Origin: an uncultured Eubacteriales bacterium
GTDB lineage: Bacteria; Bacillota; Clostridia; Oscillospirales; Acutalibacteraceae
Assembly: GCA_934477125.1 (NCBI GenBank)
Contig: CAKSOL010000005.1
Location: 1 to 64,000 of the forward strand
Reading direction: 5' to 3'
Length of the DNA: 64,000 nt
In this document: positions 55,914 to 64,000 of the stretch, piece after piece
Layout of the letters: each line of letters opens with the position of its first letter
How positions within the stretch are numbered: position 1 is the stretch's first letter
Program-made: the position numbers and the translations under genes
Notes under the pieces: model-generated
Database searches by the model: none
Seen by the model: the letters and a program-made list of their open reading frames with translations, nothing else
What the model was told of the DNA's origin: nothing

Positions 55914-55956
55914 AAAAACAGAGACGACTTTTCAGAACAAAGCCGTCTCTGTTTTT
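55914..55956. terminator. Bidirectional terminator between the rhamnosidase and radA genes
   Basis: AAAAACAGAGACG (55914-55926) and CGTCTCTGTTTTT (55944-55956), serving both converging operons. Confidence 0.8.
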
Positions 55957-57331
55957 AACGTATAAAATTCAGTGCCTCAGAAAGATTTTTAACTCCGATA
56001 AGCTCTATGCCGGAAATTTTTCCGGATAACTTATGCAGGCAGCTCTTTGGCAAGATACATTTTTTAAATCCGAGACGAGCCGCCTCGTTTATACGCGCCT
56101 CTGCTCTCGGAACACTCCGCAATTCACCCGATAATCCTACCTCACCGAATGCTATAAGCTTATCTTCAATCGGTATATCCCGCAGTCCTGAAACAAGCGC
56201 CATACAGACCGCAAGATCGGCAGCAGGCTCGTCCAGCTTCATTCCGCCGATTATGTTAAGGTATGTATCAAAATTTGAATAATAAAGTCCTATTCTTTTT
56301 TCAAGCACAGCAAGCAGTAAATTCATCCTGTTATAGTCAAATCCGGTTGACATTCTCCGCGGATTTCCGAATCCGGTTGAAGCGACCAATCCCTGCACCT
56401 CAGCAAGAATGGGACGCGTACCCTCAATAACGCAGGTAATGCAGCTACCGGAAACATCCGGAAGTCTGCCTGACAAAAGCATTGCAGACGGATTTTCAAC
56501 CTCATGAAGTCCGTCATCCGCCATTTCAAATACACCGATTTCATTCGTTGAACCAAAACGGTTTTTTATAGCGCGCAAAATTCTGTAACTTTGATTGCGC
56601 TCGCCTTCAAAATAAAGAACCGTATCGACTATATGCTCCATAACCTTGGGTCCGGCAATATCACCGCCCTTATTCACATGACCCACAATAAAAACAGGTA
56701 TTCCGAGGCTCTTTCCGCATCTTAAAAGCATATTAGAGCTTTCTCTGACCTGAACGATACTGCCGCAGGACGATGAAAGCTCTGCAATATGCAGGGTTTG
56801 AATAGAGTCAACCATAACAATGTCAGGCTTTGACTCCATTATATACTCGCAAACTGCCTGTGTTTCTGTTTCGGTTATTACAGATACTCCGTCTCCCGAC
56901 ACGCCTAATCTGTTAGCGCGCATTTTAAGCTGAACGGCCGATTCCTCACCGGAGACATAAAGAATACTTTTTTTATTCTGCAAAGCTCCGCATATCTGCA
57001 AAAGAATAGTTGATTTTCCGATACCCGGATCTCCGCTGAGCAAAACTACTGAGCCTCCGACTATGCCTCCGCCCAGCACGCGGTCCAGTTCATTTATTCC
57101 CGTAAGAGTTCGCTGCTCGCTGCTTGCGGTTATTTCAGATAGCTGCCGTGCATTAACCGAAGAGGCCGGGTTTGTGTTAAGGCCTGCCGACACGCCAATA
57201 CTTTTCGCAGGAGACTTTATTGTTTCCTCCATAGTATTCCAAGCTCCGCATCCGGCGCATTGACCGGTCCATTTAACACTCTCGTAACCGCATTCCGAAC
57301 AGACATAAATACTTTTGCTTTTTGATGCCAT
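55955..57331 (-). CDS. radA: DNA repair protein RadA
   Basis: 458 residues. N-terminal zinc finger (CSECGYESVKWTGQCAGCGAW), a RecA-like ATPase with Walker A GDPGIGKST and Walker B IVMVDSIQT, the RadA-specific KNRFGSTNEIGVFEM motif, and a C-terminal Lon-like domain (GGMKLDEPAADLAVCMALVSGL, AFGEVGLSGELR). A branch-migration helicase acting in recombinational repair. It follows cwlD after 5 nt, an operon seen in various Clostridia. Confidence 0.96.
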   Translation of the reverse strand: MASKSKSIYVCSECGYESVKWTGQCAGCGAWNTMEETIKSPAKSIGVSAGLNTNPASSVNARQLSEITASSEQRTLTGINELDRVLGGGIVGGSVVLLSGDPGIGKSTILLQICGALQNKKSILYVSGEESAVQLKMRANRLGVSGDGVSVITETETQAVCEYIMESKPDIVMVDSIQTLHIAELSSSCGSIVQVRESSNMLLRCGKSLGIPVFIVGHVNKGGDIAGPKVMEHIVDTVLYFEGERNQSYRILRAIKNRFGSTNEIGVFEMADDGLHEVENPSAMLLSGRLPDVSGSCITCVIEGTRPILAEVQGLVASTGFGNPRRMSTGFDYNRMNLLLAVLEKRIGLYYSNFDTYLNIIGGMKLDEPAADLAVCMALVSGLRDIPIEDKLIAFGEVGLSGELRSVPRAEARINEAARLGFKKCILPKSCLHKLSGKISGIELIGVKNLSEALNFIR

Positions 57332-57336
57332 TATTT

Positions 57337-58044
57337 CTATTTCTCCTCGCCGTAATAATCCGTTATTCCAGCCGATATTGCAAAGGCAAGCTTGGTCTGG
57401 TATTCTGTATTTTTAAGCAGTTCAAGCTCTCTGTGATTACTCAGAAAACCACATTCTACTATAACAGCCGGCACAGTTGCCCTGTCAAGTAAAAAAACGC
57501 TGTTTGTACCGGGCTTTATAACTCTTTGATTTTCCGGCTGCAAAAGAGCCACAATCTGATTTTGAATACATTTTCCGAGGGTTTCGGCATCGTCCTGATT
57601 TTTGGCATAAAACACCTGTGAGCCGCTTGCAGCAGAAGTTGTGAATTTATTAAGATGTATGCTGACGTATATTGAGTCAGGATATTTTGACATAAGCGCA
57701 AGTCGATTTTTGAGGTCGCTTTTCTTCCTTACCGCGATACCCGCGGAGCTGTCGTCCTCGGTGGCTGTATCCTCTGTACGTGTCATTATAACAGAAAATC
57801 CGTTAAAACGCAAAAGTTTTTCTGCTGTAAGCGCAATATTTAAATTTATATCCTTTTCAACCGTGCCGTCTGATGCTACAGCGCCCCCGTCAAACCCGCC
57901 GTGACCGGCGTCTATAATAACTGTCGGATATTTGCTTGCCGCAGACGAAACATACGCAACAGAATACTCTTTTAAAAACACCGTACTTATAAGAGCCAAG
58001 CATAAAATCGCCGCCAGCATAACTGCAATGCGCCCCTTAAACAT
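57337..58044 (-). CDS. cwlD: N-acetylmuramoyl-L-alanine amidase (CwlD-like, Amidase_3)
   Basis: 235 residues: one N-terminal membrane helix/signal (about 5-25) then an Amidase_3 zinc domain with IIDAGHGGFDGGAV, DINLNIALTAEKLL, YVSIHLNKF and VIVECGFLSNHRELELL. The sizes and the anchor match CwlD, which makes muramic-delta-lactam in the spore cortex; a vegetative wall role cannot be ruled out. Together with bofA it points to a spore former or its descendant. Confidence 0.85.
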   Translation of the reverse strand: MFKGRIAVMLAAILCLALISTVFLKEYSVAYVSSAASKYPTVIIDAGHGGFDGGAVASDGTVEKDINLNIALTAEKLLRFNGFSVIMTRTEDTATEDDSSAGIAVRKKSDLKNRLALMSKYPDSIYVSIHLNKFTTSAASGSQVFYAKNQDDAETLGKCIQNQIVALLQPENQRVIKPGTNSVFLLDRATVPAVIVECGFLSNHRELELLKNTEYQTKLAFAISAGITDYYGEEK

Positions 58045-58128
58045 TCCGTAATCACTCCCATACAGTTTAAAATATGTTTTTTTACTGTATGTTAGAACGC
58101 ATTACACTTCTTATAAGTAAGCCGCAGC

Positions 58129-59049
58129 TCAGATTTTTGACTTTTTAACCGTTATATAATTCACACCTACTGCGCCTATAATAATCATTGCCGCCCCGAA
58201 CAGCTGATTTACGCGCCATTGCTCATGATTAACCGTAAGTCCCAAAATAATTGAAACAATCGACGAAATACCGCCGAGCGCAGATAAATTTGATGCCTGA
58301 ACGCGCGCCAGAGCATAATTATTCAGCACGGTAGCAATAATTGAGGAGACAATTCCCAAAAACAAGAATCCTGTTAGATTTTCAGGACTTGCAAGTGGCT
58401 GAAAATAGTCGGAAAGTGTTCCGTTTCCGAGATGACGGATAAATGAAAAGCTTCCGAATACAACAGCACCTATCATTGTTGTGAAAAAAGTGATATCGAT
58501 TGCGGAAAACTGTTCCGATACCTTTCGCGAGCATATTGTAAAAAACGAACCGGAAATATATGCCACCGCAATGCAGAAAATTCCCCAAACCGTATTTCTT
58601 CCGCTGCCGTCAACAGAACCGACCGTAGCAGCTGTTACGCCGCTTATACCTATAATTAAAAACAGCTTTTGCAAAACAGTTGTGCGTTCCTTTAAAATAA
58701 CCGTCTCCAAAATCACCGTTACAATCGGCGTCATCGCGCACAAAACTCCTGCAAGAGATGTGTTTATCCCCTCAAGCCCTTTTGTCTCAAATATAAAGTA
58801 CAATATCGGCTCAAGCAGGGCGGTAACTGCAAGTAAGCGTAAATTTTTGCCCTTATACGATATATGCACAAAACCAAAGGCGGTAAGCAGTAAAAATACC
58901 GCTGCACTTATCAAAAAGCGCAGCGCGAGTACATCTGAAACCGATACGGTCTGCACCAGATTTCCCGTAAACAAAAAGGTACTGCCGTAAATTACCGAAC
59001 GGATTATATGAGCAAAGTACGCTGATATATTGCGATTATTCGGTTTCAT
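58129..59049 (-). CDS. DMT-family (EamA) transporter
   Basis: 306 residues, ten membrane helices in two EamA repeats (YGSTFLFTGNLVQTVSVSDVLALRF in the first; AIDITFFTTMIGAVVFGSFSF in the second). Last gene of the polysaccharide operon, 2 nt after the GH130 gene. EamA proteins move metabolites such as amino acids or nucleotide sugars; here a role in handling sugars or export of a by-product is only a guess from position. Confidence 0.85.
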   Translation of the reverse strand: MKPNNRNISAYFAHIIRSVIYGSTFLFTGNLVQTVSVSDVLALRFLISAAVFLLLTAFGFVHISYKGKNLRLLAVTALLEPILYFIFETKGLEGINTSLAGVLCAMTPIVTVILETVILKERTTVLQKLFLIIGISGVTAATVGSVDGSGRNTVWGIFCIAVAYISGSFFTICSRKVSEQFSAIDITFFTTMIGAVVFGSFSFIRHLGNGTLSDYFQPLASPENLTGFLFLGIVSSIIATVLNNYALARVQASNLSALGGISSIVSIILGLTVNHEQWRVNQLFGAAMIIIGAVGVNYITVKKSKI

Positions 59050-59051
59050 TT

Positions 59052-60074
59052 TTATTTAGTTGCCTCAGCGTCTTTATTGCCTAATTTATTATGAGCGAGC
59101 ATATATTCATATAGCTCGTCTGCCGTTGTAAATGCCAAGGCGGTATATGTATCGGCAGCGCCGTAATAAATCGCCATTCTTCCGGTAGGAGCGTCGGTCA
59201 GAACCGCACACGGGAAACAAACATTCGGCACAAAGCCGTTTGTTTCATAATTTTCCTGCGGAGTAAGAATATAGTTCTCGGTTCTTAAAAGCACCTTAGC
59301 CGGATTGTCAATATCAAGCAGCGCAGCACCAATGCTGTAAACATAGCCGTTGCAATTAGTTATGACACCGTGGTAAAGCATAAGCCAGCCCTTATCTGTT
59401 TCTATGGGAGCCGGACCTGCTCCGATTTTTGTACCTTGCCACCAGTTAAGACCGGATTTCATAACAAGACGATGGTTTCCCCAATATTTAAGGTCTGGGC
59501 TTTCGCTTAAAAATATATCGCCGAACGGTGTGTGTCCGCTGTCGCTCGGACGGCTGAGCATAAGATATTTATTATTAACCCTGCGCGGGAATAGCGCACC
59601 GTTTCGATTAAAGGGTATAAATGGATTTTCGAGTCTTACGAAACGCTTGAAATCATCTGTATATCCCAATCCTATGGTTGGACAGCCGGCGAAATCAACG
59701 CACCAGATAATATAATATCTGCCGTCTATTTCAACAAGTCTTGGGTCGTATGAATGTATTTCATGATTATACGGATTGCCGTCCTCGTCAACCCAGGCAA
59801 TCGGCATATCATCAAATTCCCATTTGATACCATCCTTGCTGTGACCGACATGTAAAGCGGGATTTATATGCTTTGAGTCAGCCCGGAACACACCGATAAA
59901 GCCATCCTTATACGGCAAAACCGCACTATTGAATATGCGCGCTGTTGAGGGAGTAGGATTCCAGCCGACAATCGGATTTTTTGAATAGCGCCACAACGGC
60001 AGACCGTCATTTGCGCTGTTTTTTTCCTCCCAGGGAATATTCGGCAGGCTGTTTCCTATTATTTTTATACTCAT
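59052..60074 (-). CDS. GH130 family beta-mannoside phosphorylase
   Basis: 340 residues with the five-bladed propeller of family 130: NPIVGWNPTPSTARIFNSAVLPYKDGFIGVFR, HEIHSYDPRLVEIDGRYYIIWC (the catalytic Asp in YDPR), GRNGALFPR-like RNGALFPRRV, WWQGTKIGAGPAPIETDKGWLMLYHGV. These enzymes phosphorolyse beta-1,4-mannosyl-glucose or mannooligosaccharides to mannose 1-phosphate, saving ATP. No signal peptide: cytoplasmic. It overlaps the serine hydrolase gene by 4 nt. Confidence 0.9.
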   Translation of the reverse strand: MSIKIIGNSLPNIPWEEKNSANDGLPLWRYSKNPIVGWNPTPSTARIFNSAVLPYKDGFIGVFRADSKHINPALHVGHSKDGIKWEFDDMPIAWVDEDGNPYNHEIHSYDPRLVEIDGRYYIIWCVDFAGCPTIGLGYTDDFKRFVRLENPFIPFNRNGALFPRRVNNKYLMLSRPSDSGHTPFGDIFLSESPDLKYWGNHRLVMKSGLNWWQGTKIGAGPAPIETDKGWLMLYHGVITNCNGYVYSIGAALLDIDNPAKVLLRTENYILTPQENYETNGFVPNVCFPCAVLTDAPTGRMAIYYGAADTYTALAFTTADELYEYMLAHNKLGNKDAEATK

Positions 60075-61579
60075 ATTTTTTCCTCTTTTCTTAATTCTGC
60101 TTGTACTGCATCTGCAAAGCCATCATATTCATCCAAAAAATTTTCAGCGCTTTTGCGCATTGCAAGCCATGCGTGTTTGGCGTTAAAGCCTATAATAATA
60201 CTTAAAAGTCCTATATAATCATCGATAATCTGAACTGTAATGCTAAATCGCTGCGGTTCGCTCCATGCTCCGGAAGCAGCGCAGCGATAGGTATTTCCGG
60301 GACACTCTTCCCCGCCGGTTTCACGCGAATATCCGGTTTGCGGAAACTGCCCGATAATATTCTTCCGGCGTCCGAAACGCAGTTCCTTTTTACCCTGCCT
60401 ATTAACATAACAAAAGCTGCCGCCGCTTTTTGAAAAATTCAATGTGAACTCTGATATACCCATAGGATTATCTGACAAAGCATAACGAATACCGCTGATT
60501 TTTTCTTCAAAGTCCGAGTATGGTTCGCCGTCCGACGTGCGAAGCTCCAGCATCCCGGTTTTCTTTTTCAAACGGTCAAATGCCTCGACATTTTCAGGAA
60601 ACGGATTATCCTGCGCCGAACGGATTATTTTTTCATAAAGCCCGGTCAGAATCAATTCCCTCGAAACTCCGGGAGGATTTCCTGCGGTACAAACAAAGGA
60701 AATATCCCGTGCGGGATCATAAAGCATAACCTGATCGTGCATACCGTTAAATACAAAGCTGTTATCAAAGCTGTGCCATATCTGACAGCCGTAGCCTCGG
60801 TTTGAATATCCGCGTACACCGTGCGTACTTGTATCGGTATAATTGCCGGTTGCCATAGCGACGGCATCCGGGCGCAGCAGCTGTTTTCCGTCACACTCTC
60901 CGCCGCGGGCAATAAGACGCCCGAATTTCAGCATATCGAGCGGTGTGCAAAGCAGCGCCGAATCAGCCCAGGCATATCCGCCCGGCAGAGTAAGACACCG
61001 TGCGTTCTTTGAAAAGCCTATTTCATCAAGACAAAGCTCTTTCAAATAGCTTAAAAAGTCCTTGCCGCTGATTCGCCGCACAAGCTCGCCTAAAACAAAT
61101 GAACCGTTACTGTCATAATCATAACCCGTACCGGGATAATGCGTTGGCGGAAAGCTGAAATAATGCCGCAGACGATCCTCAGGCTGAAAATACCAGCCGC
61201 CGTTTTTACAGGTCTGCATTTTAAGCATATGCCGCACCGTCTGTGCCTTTAAATAAGGATGAATATTTTCGGGAAGCACATCCCCGAAAAATTCCGTAAT
61301 CGGAGTATCTAAAGACAGCTTACCTTCTGCCGCAAGCTCACAAACAGCAATGCCGACATAGCTCTTTGCGGTTGAGTACATTCTATGCTGAACAATTCGG
61401 TTAAACGGCTTATAATAAGCTTCGCAAAATAGCCTTTCGCCACGGGCAATAAGAATGCTGTGCATATAAAGTCCGTGTTCTTCAAGCATTCGTATGTAAT
61501 CCGAAACGCTCTCGCTCATTATTCCGACCTGCTCCGGAGTCACATTAGAAAATATTATTCCTTTCATTTTTTCACACAT
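60071..61579 (-). CDS. Beta-lactamase-fold serine hydrolase (class C type)
   Basis: 502 residues, the N-terminal ~350 being a class C beta-lactamase/esterase fold: catalytic tetrad STAK in RMYSTAKSYVGIAVCEL, the Tyr motif in GYDYDSNGSFVLGEL, and GYGCQIWHSFDN further on. The C-terminal ~140 residues form a beta-rich domain ending in a charged helix. There is no signal peptide. In a mannan-type operon it may remove acetyl or other ester groups from oligosaccharides; this is inferred from neighbours only. The start may be at MKGIIFSN four codons inside. Confidence 0.82.
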   Translation of the reverse strand: MCEKMKGIIFSNVTPEQVGIMSESVSDYIRMLEEHGLYMHSILIARGERLFCEAYYKPFNRIVQHRMYSTAKSYVGIAVCELAAEGKLSLDTPITEFFGDVLPENIHPYLKAQTVRHMLKMQTCKNGGWYFQPEDRLRHYFSFPPTHYPGTGYDYDSNGSFVLGELVRRISGKDFLSYLKELCLDEIGFSKNARCLTLPGGYAWADSALLCTPLDMLKFGRLIARGGECDGKQLLRPDAVAMATGNYTDTSTHGVRGYSNRGYGCQIWHSFDNSFVFNGMHDQVMLYDPARDISFVCTAGNPPGVSRELILTGLYEKIIRSAQDNPFPENVEAFDRLKKKTGMLELRTSDGEPYSDFEEKISGIRYALSDNPMGISEFTLNFSKSGGSFCYVNRQGKKELRFGRRKNIIGQFPQTGYSRETGGEECPGNTYRCAASGAWSEPQRFSITVQIIDDYIGLLSIIIGFNAKHAWLAMRKSAENFLDEYDGFADAVQAELRKEEKI

Positions 61580-61586
61580 TTCCGTA

Positions 61587-64000
61587 TCATCCTATTTCCA
61601 AAGCAATGCTTTTGCTCCATTCGGGCAGGGTTACGGTTATAAAGCCGTTTTGTGATTTAACCGTTCCCGTTCCCAAAAGGCTGCCCTTAGCCGAATCGTA
61701 TACTCTGTATGTATGCGAACCGGCAGAAATAGGTATTGTGATTTTTGTTGTGCTGTTACTCGCTGCCGAAGGCGTTCTGTTGGTATAAGTAATTATACTT
61801 TGGCTGTCGTATACCCATATCCACGCCTTATTATCAGCAGCATAGCCCATAGCTCCTGTTGTACTGCTGTTTGAAGTACAGGAAACGGGTTTTACACCGT
61901 TTTCAAATGGAATTTTTGCCGCAAAGCTGCTAATGAAAGAAAGCCTGTCAAGCATTGCGCCGTCATAAACCGATTTCCAATACCAAGTTGCCCCGGCTCC
62001 GGCGCTTGCCATTACACCAATCCAATTCTGCTGATTAAATACATCGGCGTTAATGATTTCGCTTGCATAATCTACGCCGATTTCTGTTATAAATACCGGC
62101 TTATTATACTCCTCTGCAAGTTGTTTTACCTGCTTTTCAAGCGCTGCCGCCGAGGAATACCGGTATGTGTGGACATTTATAAAATCAAAACAATCATCTG
62201 CCGGCAATGTATCGTTTATGCTTGCCGCACTAACCGAAATCATATGTCCGTAAGCGTCGTTTTCACGGAGATATGCTGCCATTTCCTCGCACCATAATTT
62301 TATATCGGCACTCTCCCCCGCAGCCGATGTAATTTCATTGCAAAGCTCTATTGAAAATATACTGCGGGAATATCCCCAGCGCGCAAGAACATAGCGAATG
62401 TAATTTTTAGTATCGGTGCGCGCCCTATCGTCCGTCCAGAAAAGCTGCGGCGATGACAAATAGCCGTTTCTGATAATGTTGAACGGGTTATCGCGCCATG
62501 CCGCGTCAGCTCCGGAGGCAGAAAATGCGCCATGATAGAAAAGCGCTGTCTGCAAATAAACGCCTCGTTCCTCGCAAAGCTCAACCAAGGCGTCGATTGC
62601 CGTAGCATCTTCGGCGCCTGACGAAAAATCATTCGGCGCGTTTTCCTTTTTCATTAAGGAAAGTCCCAGCTGTGACAGCCAAATCCGCATATAATTTCCG
62701 CCGTTTTCCGCAATCTCATTGACATATCCTGCATATTCTGAAAAGCTTTTCAGCCAGCCGACATTAAGACCTATCGGCGTGAAGGCCGCGCCGTTACGCA
62801 AAGCAAAACGAGTGCTGTTGTTTTCGGAAACGCATACAGACCTATCCCCGTTTGCATTTTCTCCTGCCTCTATATAACCGCTGAGCGAATCAAGCGCTTT
62901 TCCGCCTGCCGTAAGCGCTATATCAAAACGCCACAGCCCGCCCGACGGGAGCGAAAGTCTGAAACGCCAATGTGATGTACCGTCGGAAGTTATATTTCCG
63001 TCGTTATGCAGAGTGTAGTCCTCGGAATAAAAGCCTAAAGCATTGCTTTTTTCGCCGTTCGGACCGGTCAGAGCGGCATTAAGACTGACCGCTTCAGAAT
63101 CATACGGATTTTCAAAAGTGTCTGCTATATCAAGTATCAATTCGGTCTTTTCATTTGCGATGATATTTCTTTCCGCCGCAGAAACGGAAAGTATATGTCC
63201 GGCGTTTCCTGCCGGGTCACCGTAAATCAAACGGTCTGACGAAAGACAAGCATTTGCAGGATTTTCAAATGAGCAGATAAGCAGCTCGGAATAGTAAATT
63301 TCACCGCTTTTATCGATAGCATAGGCACGGGAAATAATATTCTTTTTCTTATTGGGCGAATTCTCAGAATAAACTACTGCAGCGGAAAAATCAACATATT
63401 CCCGGCATCGGTCATACAAAACGAAACCGCTGTCGCGGCTGTCAATACGCGTCATTTTGCCATGATAGCTTAAATCGAAGCTGTCAGCTCCGGAACTGAT
63501 AAACGCCTCCTGCGATGCAATTATAATTCCGTAAGCCGTAATATTTCCGTTTAAATAGCATCGGTTTATAACTCTCAACGCATCATTTCCGCCGGAATAG
63601 TGCTCACGTTTAGCCCTGCCTATATGCCCCAACGGAGAAGCATCGCTTTTTTCAAAAACTGCGCCTACCGAAACTTTTCCGTCCTCCGGCATTATAAATT
63701 CAAAAGAATCGGAATTCGCCGTATTTTTCCTGAAACCGACACGCTGAGGTACAATCGTCGCTATACCGTCCTTATAAATCAGTAGCGTTCCGTTTTTTAT
63801 ACGATAGCCGTCATCCGGGCGGACATCTATTACGACTTTTTCTCCTGCCTTTGCAAACGCGTTTTCAATCAATAATTTGCCGTGTTCGGCAGTTTTCTCA
63901 GATACAGACTGAGCCGAAAAAACGAATCTGCAAATTAAGCTGTGTTCCCTTTTAAGCTCATCGGATAAGCCGGAAACATTCCATTCCTTAACAATTTTAA
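61587..64000 (-). CDS. Multidomain GH5-like glycoside hydrolase, 5' end outside the window
   Basis: The frame stays open to the right edge, so the N-terminus is missing; at least 804 residues are present. After beta-sandwich modules (about first 380 visible residues) comes a TIM-barrel with the GH-A clan pair SIELCNEIT (acid/base Glu) and VFITEIGVDYAS (nucleophile Glu), plus YMRIWLSQLGLSL, then a C-terminal beta domain (SHTYRVYDSAKGSLLGTGTV). Such enzymes cut beta-mannan or beta-glucan. Being followed by a GH130 phosphorylase, a mannan-type substrate is favoured. The secretion signal, if any, lies outside the window. Confidence 0.8.
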   Translation of the reverse strand, partial: KIVKEWNVSGLSDELKREHSLICRFVFSAQSVSEKTAEHGKLLIENAFAKAGEKVVIDVRPDDGYRIKNGTLLIYKDGIATIVPQRVGFRKNTANSDSFEFIMPEDGKVSVGAVFEKSDASPLGHIGRAKREHYSGGNDALRVINRCYLNGNITAYGIIIASQEAFISSGADSFDLSYHGKMTRIDSRDSGFVLYDRCREYVDFSAAVVYSENSPNKKKNIISRAYAIDKSGEIYYSELLICSFENPANACLSSDRLIYGDPAGNAGHILSVSAAERNIIANEKTELILDIADTFENPYDSEAVSLNAALTGPNGEKSNALGFYSEDYTLHNDGNITSDGTSHWRFRLSLPSGGLWRFDIALTAGGKALDSLSGYIEAGENANGDRSVCVSENNSTRFALRNGAAFTPIGLNVGWLKSFSEYAGYVNEIAENGGNYMRIWLSQLGLSLMKKENAPNDFSSGAEDATAIDALVELCEERGVYLQTALFYHGAFSASGADAAWRDNPFNIIRNGYLSSPQLFWTDDRARTDTKNYIRYVLARWGYSRSIFSIELCNEITSAAGESADIKLWCEEMAAYLRENDAYGHMISVSAASINDTLPADDCFDFINVHTYRYSSAAALEKQVKQLAEEYNKPVFITEIGVDYASEIINADVFNQQNWIGVMASAGAGATWYWKSVYDGAMLDRLSFISSFAAKIPFENGVKPVSCTSNSSTTGAMGYAADNKAWIWVYDSQSIITYTNRTPSAASNSTTKITIPISAGSHTYRVYDSAKGSLLGTGTVKSQNGFITVTLPEWSKSIALEIG

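Overview
The window reads as a low-to-mid GC Gram-positive anaerobe of the Clostridia, most like a gut Ruminococcus/Oscillospiraceae species. The reasons are a BofA-family sporulation gene, a CwlD-type amidase, a T-box leader, strong AGGAGG ribosome binding sites, canonical TTGACA-17-TATAAT promoters, a remnant of a dockerin (cellulosome) module and a plant-polysaccharide degradation cluster. I recognise no rRNA, tRNA or CRISPR array.

Layout: 1-1303 is the tail of an integrated element (large serine recombinase C-terminus plus a 50-aa companion). 1311-2900 carries ilvE behind a structured leader, and a BofA homologue. 2924-12726 is a tight leftward operon: polA, a phosphatase-RimI fusion, tsaD, a lipid kinase, mreB, mreC, mreD and PBP2. 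12902-15562 is an accessory island: a Hin-like serine invertase, two inverted 24-bp dyads with complementary central dinucleotides that enclose a leftward-facing promoter, then a HEPN-domain gene and a large membrane protein. I propose this as an invertible-promoter switch controlling a HEPN module. A phosphoglucomutase gene follows.

17601-28282 is a filamentous-phage (inovirus-like) prophage of about 10.3 kb in a monoderm host. It has BrnT/BrnA, a hairpin-rich intergenic region (candidate origin/packaging signal), a divergent repressor with three 17-bp operators, early small proteins, a cytosine-methylase-like protein, a candidate ssDNA-binding protein, three signal-peptide virion proteins, at least six tiny membrane (coat) proteins including a tandem paralogous pair, a Zot-like ATPase and a Rep protein. 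No integrase and no secretin gene are present. A related older prophage left its 3' end immediately to the left, and a third, diverged and inverted relic of the same small gene lies to the right.

28588-34793 is a leftward envelope-response operon (response regulator, histidine kinase, amidase, MacB-like ABC transporter). 34984-38893 holds a DUF1846 protein, a phosphoribosyltransferase and a T-box-controlled sodium:solute symporter. 39247-46640 holds the dockerin relic, serine dehydratase, a ydjGHI-like zinc-ribbon/TPM/SPFH set, a TrpR-like regulator and a polar amino acid ABC importer. 46850-50898 is a sugar/cell-surface operon (phosphomannomutase, Rpe, CapD-like). 51018-55913 is a deoxysugar locus (AraC regulator divergent from fucI and a GH78-like rhamnosidase). 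55955-58044 is radA-cwlD. 58129-64000 is a leftward polysaccharide operon (GH5-like enzyme, serine hydrolase, GH130 phosphorylase, EamA transporter) cut by the window edge.
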